7,934 nucleotides of DNA from CAZMVY01 sp964653435 (GTDB lineage: Bacteria > Planctomycetota > Phycisphaerae > UBA1845 > PWPN01), in NCBI GenBank assembly GCA_964653435.1, contig CAZZFA010000148.1, positions 1 through 7,934 of the forward strand. Reading direction: 5' to 3'. The notes under the pieces were generated by a model, which ran no database searches, was not told the origin of the DNA, and saw only the letters and a list, made by a program, of their open reading frames with translations. Shown here one piece after another: positions 1 through 6,433 of the stretch. Position 1 is the first letter of the stretch. Every line of letters starts with the position of its first letter. Both the position numbers and the translations under genes were made by a program.

Positions 1-83
1 GGCGCAGGCAAGCCAGATGCTTCGCTTCGCTCAGCATGACGGCCGCCGGCGCGCCGTGTTCGGTTGCGGCCGAAGGCCGCCTT
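1..83. repeat. Direct repeat copy 1 (left part cut by window edge)
   Basis: This stretch is nearly identical to 191-274; the differences are a few bases near position 8 and one missing G near position 53. It begins with the right arm of a 'GCTTCGCTTCGCTCAGCATGAC' element and ends with a perfect hairpin at 66-80 (GCGGCC-GAA-GGCCGC). The matching left arm would lie before base 1, so the unit is probably truncated by the window. No coding potential is evident. Confidence 0.85.
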
Positions 84-105
84 GGAGTCTTCCGTCGCAG
101 GGTTC

Positions 106-120
106 GCGCGCCTTGCGCGC
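106..120. repeat. Short perfect GC hairpin
   Basis: GCGCGC-CTT-GCGCGC forms a 6-bp stem with a 3-base loop, lying between the two direct-repeat copies. No run of T follows, so it does not look like an intrinsic terminator. It is probably part of the repeat block. Confidence 0.5.
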
Positions 121-150
121 ATGGATCGCGCTGCGGCGGTGGCGCAACCC

Positions 151-230
151 GTCATTCTGAGGAGCGCAGCGACGAAGAATCCGGCTGATTGGCGCAGAGA
201 AGCCAGATGCTTCGCTTCGCTCAGCATGAC
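151..230. repeat. REP-like imperfect inverted repeat
   Basis: The left arm begins GTCATTCTGAGGAGCGCAGC at 151 and continues to GAAGAATCC; the right arm ends GCTTCGCTCAGCATGAC at 230. The reverse complement of the right arm, GTCATGCTGAGCGAAGCGAA, aligns with the left arm with two small gaps and a few changes. This sequence type is a widespread dispersed intergenic palindrome in many bacterial phyla. It is often mistranslated as short false proteins containing 'ILRSAATKN' or 'FASLSMT', and both strings occur in the forward frame here. Its function is unknown; mobilised REP-like DNA is the usual interpretation. Confidence 0.75.
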
Positions 231-274
231 GGCCGCCGGCGCGGCCGTGTTCGGTTGCGGCCGAAGGCCGCCTT
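191..274. repeat. Direct repeat copy 2
   Basis: This is the second copy of the unit at 1-83, offset by 190-191 bp. It contains the right arm of the inverted repeat (to 230) and the hairpin GCGGCC-GAA-GGCCGC at 257-271. Similarity stops shortly after the hairpin, so the hairpin seems to be an integral part of the repeated unit. Confidence 0.85.
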
Positions 275-561
275 TCCAGTTCTTCATGCGACACCGGCCG
301 GACCGGGGTGAGGCCAGCGCGGCGCGGCGAGCGTTGATCCGTGCCCGTGCGGGCATGGTCCGATAGTGGCATTCGTGCGGTCGGGGCGCTAAGATCAGGG
401 GCAAGGAAGCCGGAACCGCGGCCTCCCTGTGGCGTCCAACTCTGCGGTACGGATTCCGCGTATCGTCCGGGCGGCGCAGCACCGGGCGACGCACGTCGGC
501 CGAACCAGGAACGGGCGGACCGACGAATCTACGGATCGGCGCACTACGAGGAGAACCAGGC
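275..561. other. Non-coding leader upstream of the DUF4139 gene
   Basis: No convincing gene lies here; the open frames crossing it continue into other frames of the neighbouring gene and resemble no known family. The only notable structure is a 14-bp palindrome at 342-355 (TGCCCG-TG-CGGGCA), which could be a regulator site but has no supporting context. I could not find a well-spaced -35/-10 pair: TTGATC at 334 and GATAGT at 362 are 22 bp apart, which is too far. Confidence 0.5.
548..553 (+). promoter_or_regulatory. Ribosome binding site of the DUF4139 gene
   Basis: GAGGAG ends 8 bases before the ATG at 562 and supports that start. A second SD-like GGAGGAG (666-672) precedes an in-frame ATG at 679, but starting there would remove the signal peptide, so the upstream site is preferred. 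Confidence 0.7.
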
Positions 562-2157
562 ATGGCAAGTCGGAAGATCGGTCGTTGCGTGGCGATTGTG
601 GCGCGGGATGGGGGAAGGTTGGCGGCGGCGATTCTGCCCCTGTGGCTGTGTGCCGCAGGGGCGGCGGAGGAGCCCAAAATGGAGCAGGCGACGGCCCTGA
701 CGATCTACAGCTCGGCGGCCCCCGGGGCGATCCCCCCGGAAATGTATCAGCCCGCCATGCAACAGGAGGCGCAATACTACGGCCCGCAGTCCGGCAGGAA
801 CCTGCCGGGGTACGCGGTGGTCAAGCAGGAACGTTCGATCACGCTCGAAGGCAAACGCAGCGTCGTACGCTTCTCGGATGTCGCGGCCCGGATCGATCCG
901 ACCACGGTGACGTTTGCCTCGCTGACGGACCCGGCCGGCACGAGTGTGCTGGAGCAGAACTATCAGTTCGACCTCGTGAGCGCGGCCAAGCTCATGGAGC
1001 GGTACCTCGACCGCGAGGTCACGGTGGAGCAGATCCGGGGCAATGAGGTGGCGACGTTCAAGGGCACGCTGCTGAGCACCTCGGGCGGCCTGACGCTCAA
1101 GGGCGGCGACGGCGGGATCGTGACCGTCCAGAGTTATTCGAACGTCCGGTACCCCGAACTGCCCGGCGGCCTGATTACCAAGCCGACGCTCGTGTGGGAC
1201 ATTTCGACCGACAAACCCGGACCGCACCGCGTACGAGTGACGTATCAGACGGGCGGGATGGTCTGGTGGGCGGACTACAACATCGTCTTCGCCGAGGGCA
1301 AGGACGCCAACAGCGGGACGCTCGATGTGGGTGCGTGGGTGAGCATCCTGAACCAGTCGGGCGGAAGCTATGCCGACGCGAAGCTCAAGCTCATCGCCGG
1401 CGAAGTGCATCGGGCGCCGCAGGTGCAGGTCGCGGCGCGCGGATTCGCCCTGGACCGGGCGGCGAAGGCCGCCGCGCCCGTCGCGGGCTTCGAGGAGAAG
1501 GCGTTTTTCGAGTATCACCTCTACACGCTCGGCCGGCCGACGACGCTGCCGGACAACTCGACGAAACAGATCGAGCTGTTTCCGGCGGCGCGGGGCGTGC
1601 CGTGCGAGAAGGTGCTCGTGTACTACGGGCTGCCGACGGAGTTCCGCGGTTTCCTGCCAAGTCCCATGACCGACCGCAACTACGGAACGCAGACGAACAA
1701 GAAGGTGGATATCTACCTGCGCTTCAGGAATGCGAAGGAGAACGGGATGGGGATGCCCCTGCCGGCGGGGCGGATCCGGGTGAGCAAGCTCGACCCGGCG
1801 GACAACACGCTGGAGTTCATCGGCGAAGACACCATCGACCATACCCCGAAGGACGAGGAGGTCCTGGTGAAGATGGGCTCGGCGTTCGACGTGGTGGGCG
1901 AGCGCAAACAGATCGATTTCAAGATCGACACCGCGCGCAACTGGATAGATGAGACGATCGAGATCAAGCTCCGCAACCACAAGGACGAGCCGGTCACGGT
2001 GATTGTGAAGGAAAACCTCTACCGCTGGGTGAACTGGAAGATCACGGAGACTACTCACGATTACCGGAAAGTCGATGCGCGGACGATCGAGTTCCCGGTG
2101 AAGGTCGAGAAGGACGGCGAGAAGACGATCCGGTACACGGTGCATTACACGTGGTGA
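562..2157 (+). CDS. Exported DUF4139 domain protein
   Basis: A 531-residue protein of the DUF4139 family, whose biochemical role is not established. The N-terminus (residues 1-35) has basic residues, then a hydrophobic stretch (about 20-35, LAAAILPLWLCAAGAA) and AxA-type cleavage possibilities before EEP, so it is probably secreted into the periplasm by Sec. The Cys at 30 is not in a canonical lipobox. Family-like segments, in order, are LTIYS (46-50), GYAVVKQERSITL (83-95), AARIDPTTVTFASLTDP, FFEYHLYTLGRPTTLPDN (315-332), NGMGMPLPAGRIRV (394-407), IDHTPKDEEV (425-434), FDVVGERKQ and LRNHKDEPVTV (470-480), ending in a beta-rich YTVHYTW. Residues about 52-82 form a Pro/Gln/Tyr-rich insertion after the first strand. 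The gene is monocistronic here, converging on the GH172 gene. The family is confident; the function is unknown. Confidence 0.9.
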   Translation: MASRKIGRCVAIVARDGGRLAAAILPLWLCAAGAAEEPKMEQATALTIYSSAAPGAIPPEMYQPAMQQEAQYYGPQSGRNLPGYAVVKQERSITLEGKRSVVRFSDVAARIDPTTVTFASLTDPAGTSVLEQNYQFDLVSAAKLMERYLDREVTVEQIRGNEVATFKGTLLSTSGGLTLKGGDGGIVTVQSYSNVRYPELPGGLITKPTLVWDISTDKPGPHRVRVTYQTGGMVWWADYNIVFAEGKDANSGTLDVGAWVSILNQSGGSYADAKLKLIAGEVHRAPQVQVAARGFALDRAAKAAAPVAGFEEKAFFEYHLYTLGRPTTLPDNSTKQIELFPAARGVPCEKVLVYYGLPTEFRGFLPSPMTDRNYGTQTNKKVDIYLRFRNAKENGMGMPLPAGRIRVSKLDPADNTLEFIGEDTIDHTPKDEEVLVKMGSAFDVVGERKQIDFKIDTARNWIDETIEIKLRNHKDEPVTVIVKENLYRWVNWKITETTHDYRKVDARTIEFPVKVEKDGEKTIRYTVHYTW

Positions 2158-2285
2158 CGGCAAGACCGTCGGGGATTGGGGGGTTGGAGATCGAAGCCCG
2201 GGGGCGCATGCTGCCGTTTTCGGGTCGAGAGTCTCGTTCGTTCCCGGCCGCGCAGCGCGCCCTTCGCGCAGCCGGACGCCGGGGC

Positions 2286-2305
2286 GCGGGCGTCTCGCCC
2301 GCTTT
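2286..2305 (+). terminator. GC hairpin between convergent genes, possible terminator
   Basis: GCGGGCG-TCT-CGCCCGC is a perfect 7-bp stem with a 3-base loop, followed on the + strand by only TTT. It sits 130 bp past the DUF4139 stop and 40 bp past the end of the reverse gene. An alternative pairing exists (GACGCC at 2275-2280 with GGCGTC at 2289-2294). Palindromes of the form 'GCGGGCGAGACGCCCGC' recur between genes in many planctomycete and verrucomicrobial genomes, so this may be a dispersed palindrome rather than a dedicated terminator. Nothing else is evident in 2158-2343. Confidence 0.4.
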
Positions 2306-2343
2306 CGACCTCGAATCGGCGCACAACGACGCGCCCTGCGCGG

Positions 2344-4341
2344 TTATTCGGCCGGCTTCAGCAGGATGTAATCCAGCCCGAACATGTAGTCCTTCTTCGC
2401 CTTCTCGTTGGCTCCGACGATCTCCACCGTGAGCTGGTTCTCGCCCTGCTTCAGATCGAAGACGCCGAGGTCCGTCTCCTTCGAGAGGACCACGCCGTCG
2501 TGATACAGATCGATCGGGGCACCGGCCTTCCGGCCGTTCACCGAGATCTGCACGATGCCGTAGTCCGCGGCCTTCACGAAGCGGGCGTAAACGTGGTATC
2601 GACCCGGCGGCTTCTTCGGCCGGAAGCCGAGGACGAGCCGATCGCCCGGCTTCGCCCCGCCGCGCCACCAGAGATGGTTCCCGTCGCTGCAGCCGTCGAT
2701 CTCCTGCGCCCCGACCTCGGCCGTCTTCTCGACGATGTGCATGGCCTCGCCTTCGATCGCCCCCTCGACCTTCTCCGCCTTGAACGGCGGCAGCAGCGTC
2801 AGCTTCAGATCCGACGCCCGGATCGGCCGCACGGTGTCCGTCGCGCCGGGCACGCCGTACCAGTACGGGATCACCGACATCGTCACCTTGCACAGCTCGT
2901 TCCAGTGCCACAGCTCCATGTCGAACCGGAAATCCTTCGTGAACGGGATGCGATCCATGATATGCCAGCGGTTCACGCTTGTGTGGCCGTAATTGCCCGG
3001 CCCGTCGCACCGCGGCTGGTTGTGATACGCATGCGTGAACGGCACGTTGCAGCACCACGCGTAACCGTAGTAGTCCTCCGTGCCCGTGCCGAAGTGGCTG
3101 GGGAAGGTCTCGCCGTCCACATAGATCTTCTCGTCGCCCTCGCCCCACCACTGCTTGACGGGGTTCGCGATCGCAAAGGCCACCCCCGCGAAGACACCCT
3201 TGCCCCTGGCCGTCAGATAGTTCCAGTCCTGCATCGGCCGCGTGGGCACGTCGAACTCCGTCCGCCACTTCGCGTGAAAGTGCATCGACCGGTCGGTCCA
3301 CGTGTGCGCCGTCGTCGCCACGTTGCCCTTGAGGGTGACCGCCTCGTCGCCCAGGTTGCGGAACTCGATGCTCGCCGACTTCTCGAACGGCATGTGCCAG
3401 TGGCACCACATCTCGCCGTCCTTCGTCACGCCCAGCGGCAGCGACTCGTACGGATTGAGGCCCGGGGCCGCACCGAAGAAATCGCCGATCGGCGAGGCCA
3501 CCGTCGTTTCGCCGTCAAACTGCATCGTGACGATCACGTGACGCAGGGCCTGCACCACGTCCCTGGCGGCCACCCGGACCTTGAAGCTGCAGACGGCCCC
3601 GCCGCCGGCGAAGCCGTCGAGCCTCCCCGATGCCCCGGGCTCGATCGTCAGCTCGAAGGGCCTGTCCTTCCGATCGGCGGGCCGCACGCCGGCCTTGCGC
3701 GGCGCCGCCAGCCGCCCGGCCGCCTGCCGGATCTGCCGCGCAAACCGCTTCAGGTCGCCCTTCTCAAAGCTCGCCACCGGGGTGCCCGCAACGTACGTAC
3801 GGTAGTTCACATGGTAGTAGAACCGGCCGTTGTCGCTGGTGATCTTGCAGTGCTTCGCGTACGGGATCGGCAGATAGCAGTTCCAGCCGCGGCTCGTCTC
3901 GCAGGCGATCGGCGCCGGAATCCCGGGCAGCTTGCCGCCGAGCACGTCCTTCATCGGCGCCTCGAGGACCGGCGTCCCGTCGTTGTCCAGGTAGATCCGC
4001 AGCGTGCCCTCCGGGTTCGCCGACCAGATCCGGACGACGGCGCCGGGCCCGTCCGCATCCATCATGACGTATTCCTTCCGTCCGTCGCGCTCCTCGACCC
4101 GCAGGTACTGCCCCGCATCGGCGTTGGCGAACCACGTCTTCGCGTCGGCCGGCGACGTGGAGGCGCGGTCATAGCTGGAGAATTGCCTGCACGTGTACGC
4201 CGGATCCGGAAACTCCGCCATCGCCTTGAGGTCCGTCATCTCCGCCACAAGCGCGGCCGTCGTGATCTCCTTCGCCCCCGCCGCCGAAACCGGCAACCAA
4301 CCCGCCAGAATCACCAAACCGATCCCTCGCACGTTCGACAC
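2344..4341 (-). CDS. Exported DUF2961 / GH172-family glycosidase-like protein
   Basis: A 665-residue protein of family DUF2961, now glycoside hydrolase family 172, whose characterised members cleave alpha-D-fructofuranosides or D-arabinofuranosides. I place the start at the GTG at 4341: AAAAGGAGG (4356-4348) lies 6 bases upstream, and MSNVRGIGLVILAGWLPVSAAGA (residues 1-23) is a clear signal peptide. The in-frame ATG at 4422 has neither feature. Hallmarks are FPDPAYTCRQFSSYDR (44-59), GPGAVVRIWSANP (98-110), GEGDEKIYVDGE (from 400) and GTGTEDYYGYAW (418-429). Glu401 and Glu422 are 21 residues apart, the same spacing as the catalytic glutamates I recall for Bifidobacterium dentium alphaFFase1 (E270/E291). 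The catalytic core seems to end near 505. Residues about 522-665 look like a beta-sandwich carbohydrate-binding module (WWRGG, GRYHVYARF, LDYILLKP). It is probably periplasmic or extracellular. It is divergent from the porin gene. The family is confident; the substrate is unknown. Confidence 0.92.
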   Translation of the reverse strand: MSNVRGIGLVILAGWLPVSAAGAKEITTAALVAEMTDLKAMAEFPDPAYTCRQFSSYDRASTSPADAKTWFANADAGQYLRVEERDGRKEYVMMDADGPGAVVRIWSANPEGTLRIYLDNDGTPVLEAPMKDVLGGKLPGIPAPIACETSRGWNCYLPIPYAKHCKITSDNGRFYYHVNYRTYVAGTPVASFEKGDLKRFARQIRQAAGRLAAPRKAGVRPADRKDRPFELTIEPGASGRLDGFAGGGAVCSFKVRVAARDVVQALRHVIVTMQFDGETTVASPIGDFFGAAPGLNPYESLPLGVTKDGEMWCHWHMPFEKSASIEFRNLGDEAVTLKGNVATTAHTWTDRSMHFHAKWRTEFDVPTRPMQDWNYLTARGKGVFAGVAFAIANPVKQWWGEGDEKIYVDGETFPSHFGTGTEDYYGYAWCCNVPFTHAYHNQPRCDGPGNYGHTSVNRWHIMDRIPFTKDFRFDMELWHWNELCKVTMSVIPYWYGVPGATDTVRPIRASDLKLTLLPPFKAEKVEGAIEGEAMHIVEKTAEVGAQEIDGCSDGNHLWWRGGAKPGDRLVLGFRPKKPPGRYHVYARFVKAADYGIVQISVNGRKAGAPIDLYHDGVVLSKETDLGVFDLKQGENQLTVEIVGANEKAKKDYMFGLDYILLKPAE

Positions 4342-4651
4342 GTTCGGCCTCCTTTTGCTGGGTGACCAGGCATCCGTCGCACACGCCAGGCACCTTCTAT
4401 CGCCCGAACGCCGTAAACTCAACCCGGCCGGGCAACTGTCGAAACGACGCAGCCGCGCCTCTCCCGACCGCGTCGCCAGTACCCTCCACAGAGCAGGCGG
4501 GCCGCAGGATACATGCAGCTTGTCCTCAACGGCAAGCCAACCCCGATGACGGGCAGCCCGCCAGCCTTACGGCCCGCAGCACCGCGCCCGAATACACTGT
4601 AACAGCACTTGATACATCTACCCAGCATCACAACGGGCCGAGGAAGGTATC

Positions 4652-4688
4652 GCGGCCGGGCTCCTGGCGCTGGAAAGCCCGCGGCCGC
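4652..4688. repeat. Strong inverted repeat upstream of the porin promoter
   Basis: GCGGCCGGGCT (4652-4662) pairs with AGCCC-GC-GGCCGC (4676-4688), giving 11 bp of pairing with a 2-base bulge and a 13-base loop. It ends 36 bp before the -35 box. No T tract follows, so it is not an obvious terminator. It could be a regulator-binding site or a cruciform-forming palindrome; which of these is not decided by the sequence. Confidence 0.5.
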
Positions 4689-4724
4689 AGCGATGGGGAC
4701 CGTTCCATTGCATCGGATTCTCTG

Positions 4725-4752
4725 TTGATTCTGACCGGAAGTGCCCGATAAT
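4725..4752 (+). promoter_or_regulatory. Sigma70-like promoter of the porin gene
   Basis: TTGATT (4725-4730) and GATAAT (4747-4752) are separated by 16 bp and match the -35 and -10 consensus at 4/6 and 5/6. Transcription would begin near 4759, giving a leader of about 109 bases. The -10 box overlaps the upstream in-frame ATG at 4751, which argues that this ATG is not a translation start. Confidence 0.6.
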
Positions 4753-4761
4753 GCGGATGCG

Positions 4762-4778
4762 GTGCATCTTCGATGCGC
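4762..4778 (+). other. Hairpin at the 5' end of the predicted porin leader
   Basis: GTGCATC-TTC-GATGCGC forms a 7-bp stem (one G-U pair) with a 3-base loop, starting within a few bases of the predicted transcription start. Hairpins at this position can protect mRNA 5' ends; here that role is only a guess. Confidence 0.4.
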
Positions 4779-4867
4779 GGCGCGTCGAACCCGGTTTGCC
4801 CGTCGGCCCCGACTACGGCGCGGTGTCGGGCGACGAGCGAGGCTGTCCTGTCCTTGGAGGCTGTCTC

Positions 4868-6247
4868 ATGCGCTACGCTTTGCTTCCCATCGTACTCGTT
4901 TTCGCGATCGCAACCTTTCCGGTGAGGGCACAACAGGAGCAGGAAGTCGAACAGAAGACGCCCACCGAGAAAGGGCCGGCCACGGTGGCGCCTGCGCCGG
5001 CCACGCAGCCGTCCTCGTGGCTGCAGTGGGACACGATGACCGGCGACTGGAACGGCGCCCGGAAGGAGCTTGCGAACAAGGGCATCGAGTTCGGGATCAA
5101 CGTCCATCAGATCATCCAGGACAATGCCCACGGCGGGGCGCACACGGCCAACGGCTTCCGCTACTCCGGCTCGACCGACCTCACGCTCATCCTCGACACG
5201 GGCAAGATGGGGCTATGGCCGGGCGGGCAGTTCCTGTTGAACGCCGAGCCCAAGTGGGGAGGTTACGGGGTGAATCCCAAAGTCGGCTCGCTGATCCCCG
5301 TGAGCCTGGACGGCTACAAGCCCGGCAGCGACGACGGGGGGATCATCACGCTCTCGGAGTTCTTCTATCAACAGGTGCTCTTCGAGGGCAAGCTCATCCT
5401 GATCGGGGGCAAGCTCGACGGTTCGCGGGCCTTTGATCTCAGCGAGTTCGCCGACAACGAGCGAACGCAGTTCATGAATCTCGCCTTCCGAAACAACCCC
5501 CTGATCGGCAAGTTCCTCCCCTACACCACGATGGGGGTCGGGGTCATCGTCAACCCGCTGGACTGGCTGTCCATCCGCACGGCCGTGGCGGATACCGACG
5601 GCAGCGCGACGACCACCGGCTTCAATACCGCTTTCCACGGGCCGACGAACACGACCGTAATTCATGAGTGGGACTTCACCATCAAGCCGTTCGGTCAGGT
5701 CGGCCATCAGCGCGTCGGATTCGCCTGGTCCTGCGAGAACTTCCCGTACGTTTCGCCGGTGTCCCCCTTCAAGGAAACCGGCCCCCTGCTCTACCGGTTG
5801 GTCGGACCGAAGACATTCGGCAAGCTCTCGCCCCTGCTGCCGTACCAGACGGCCGATGACAACATCATGGTCTACTACAACTTCGACCAGTACCTTTACA
5901 CGAAGGCCGACGACCCGACGCAGGGCATCGGCCTGTTCGGCCGTTTCGGCTGGGCCCGCAACGACGTGAACCCGGTCGAGCAGTACTACAGCATCGGCGT
6001 CGGCGGCAAGGGGCTGATCCCGACGCGCGCCAGAGACCAGTACGGGGTCGGCTACTACGTGATCGGCCTGAGCGATACGCTGCGACCGATTCTCTCGCAG
6101 GAATCCGGCGTCGAGATGTACTACAACTTCGAGGTCACGCCCTGGCTGCACATCTCGCCGGATCTGCAGATCATCATGATGCCGGGCGGAAACAGCCACA
6201 ACGACACGGCCGTCGTCTGGGGTCTGCGAATGCAGATGAACTTATAG
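4868..6247 (+). CDS. OprB-family carbohydrate porin
   Basis: A 459-residue outer-membrane beta-barrel protein of the OprB family, whose members let sugars diffuse across the outer membrane. The ATG at 4868 follows GGAGG (4856-4860) by 7 bases and begins a signal peptide, MRYALLPIVLVFAIATFPVRA (residues 1-21), cut before QQEQ. Residues 22-50 are a charged, Pro/Ala-rich linker. The family opening follows: WLQWDTMTGDWNGARKELAN (51-70), the equivalent of the usual GDWGGLRxxLxxxG. The rest alternates in strand-like fashion, with aromatic-rich segments, GLFGRFGWARND in mid-barrel, then a final PDLQIIMMPGGN and WGLRMQMNL. The C-terminal residue is Leu rather than the common Phe. The gene has its own promoter, a hairpin terminator, and a divergent GH172 neighbour, which suggests sugar uptake. 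The actual substrate cannot be read from sequence. Confidence 0.92.
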   Translation: MRYALLPIVLVFAIATFPVRAQQEQEVEQKTPTEKGPATVAPAPATQPSSWLQWDTMTGDWNGARKELANKGIEFGINVHQIIQDNAHGGAHTANGFRYSGSTDLTLILDTGKMGLWPGGQFLLNAEPKWGGYGVNPKVGSLIPVSLDGYKPGSDDGGIITLSEFFYQQVLFEGKLILIGGKLDGSRAFDLSEFADNERTQFMNLAFRNNPLIGKFLPYTTMGVGVIVNPLDWLSIRTAVADTDGSATTTGFNTAFHGPTNTTVIHEWDFTIKPFGQVGHQRVGFAWSCENFPYVSPVSPFKETGPLLYRLVGPKTFGKLSPLLPYQTADDNIMVYYNFDQYLYTKADDPTQGIGLFGRFGWARNDVNPVEQYYSIGVGGKGLIPTRARDQYGVGYYVIGLSDTLRPILSQESGVEMYYNFEVTPWLHISPDLQIIMMPGGNSHNDTAVVWGLRMQMNL

Positions 6248-6286
6248 CTCCGCGGGCATGGCGGTAGCGAAGTTGTTTCTCCTGCG

Positions 6287-6316
6287 AAGGGCGGCCCCCC
6301 GGCGGCCGCCCTTTCC
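6287..6316 (+). terminator. Intrinsic terminator after the porin gene
   Basis: AAGGGCGGCC (6287-6296) pairs perfectly with GGCCGCCCTT (6304-6313) around a 7-base loop, and TTTCCTTT overlaps and follows the stem. The T tract is interrupted by CC, so efficiency may be moderate. It lies 40 bp past the porin stop and separates this gene from the moaD cluster. Confidence 0.65.
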
Positions 6317-6394
6317 TTTGCGCCGCCGAGCGATCCCGTTCCGCGGCGACGTTTCGCCGATGCCGCCCCGGTGCTGCGATCGCGAGGCCCGGTG

Positions 6395-6422
6395 TTGACG
6401 CATGCCCCCGGCGTGCCACAAT
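6395..6422 (+). promoter_or_regulatory. Sigma70-like promoter of the moaD-nth cluster
   Basis: TTGACG (6395-6400) and CACAAT (6417-6422) are 16 bp apart and match the consensus boxes at 5/6 and 4/6. The predicted start of transcription, about 6429, is only some 5 bases before the ATG at 6434 and about 23 before the ATG at 6452. A further hairpin (CGGCGA-CGTT-TCGCCG, 6344-6359) lies upstream. Confidence 0.5.
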
Positions 6423-6433
6423 GAACCGAACCG

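Larger units (their letters stand above)
4342..4867. other. Divergent intergenic region between GH172 and porin genes
   Basis: This 526-bp stretch separates two genes transcribed away from each other. On the porin side it holds a large inverted repeat (4652-4688), a sigma70-like promoter (4725-4752) and a leader hairpin (4762-4778), and it ends with the porin SD, GGAGG at 4856-4860. On the GH172 side it holds the SD at 4348-4356, but I see only a weak promoter candidate. No tRNA or known riboswitch and no credible small ORF is visible; frames crossing it are low-complexity or read into the neighbouring genes. Confidence 0.7.

Noticed and set aside
31..372. Open frames on both strands over the left-edge repeats (64-366 forward, 31-372 reverse)
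   Set aside because: They are translations of the repeat: the forward one contains ILRSAATKN and FASLSMT, the well-known false-protein signature of this palindrome, and neither has a ribosome binding site or protein-like composition.
367..380. Sigma54-like site TGGCATTCGTGCGG
   Set aside because: The GC of the -12 element is at the wrong distance from the GG of the -24 element, and no activator gene is nearby.
679..681. Alternative start of the DUF4139 gene with its own GGAGGAG 6 bases upstream
   Set aside because: It would remove the signal peptide. The upstream ATG at 562 also has a GAGGAG, so the longer form is preferred, though the internal site is surprisingly good.
544..2163. A 539-residue open frame antisense to the whole DUF4139 gene
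   Set aside because: It is Arg/His/Val-rich with no recognisable domain and exactly shadows a gene with a clear family assignment. GC-rich third positions on the sense strand keep the antisense frame open.
2176..4365. A 729-residue forward open frame opposite the GH172 gene
   Set aside because: It is another codon-bias shadow: its sequence is dominated by Arg, Pro, His and Val, shows no motif, and the opposite strand encodes clear DUF2961 hallmarks.
4396..4422. Possible reverse-strand promoter for the GH172 gene (TTGAGT, 15-bp spacer, GATAGA)
   Set aside because: The -10 matches at only three of six positions and the spacer is short, so I do not call it, although its position would suit the gene.
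4751..4753. Upstream in-frame ATG of the porin gene
   Set aside because: It overlaps the predicted -10 box, has no Shine-Dalgarno sequence, and would place 39 non-signal residues before an obvious signal peptide.
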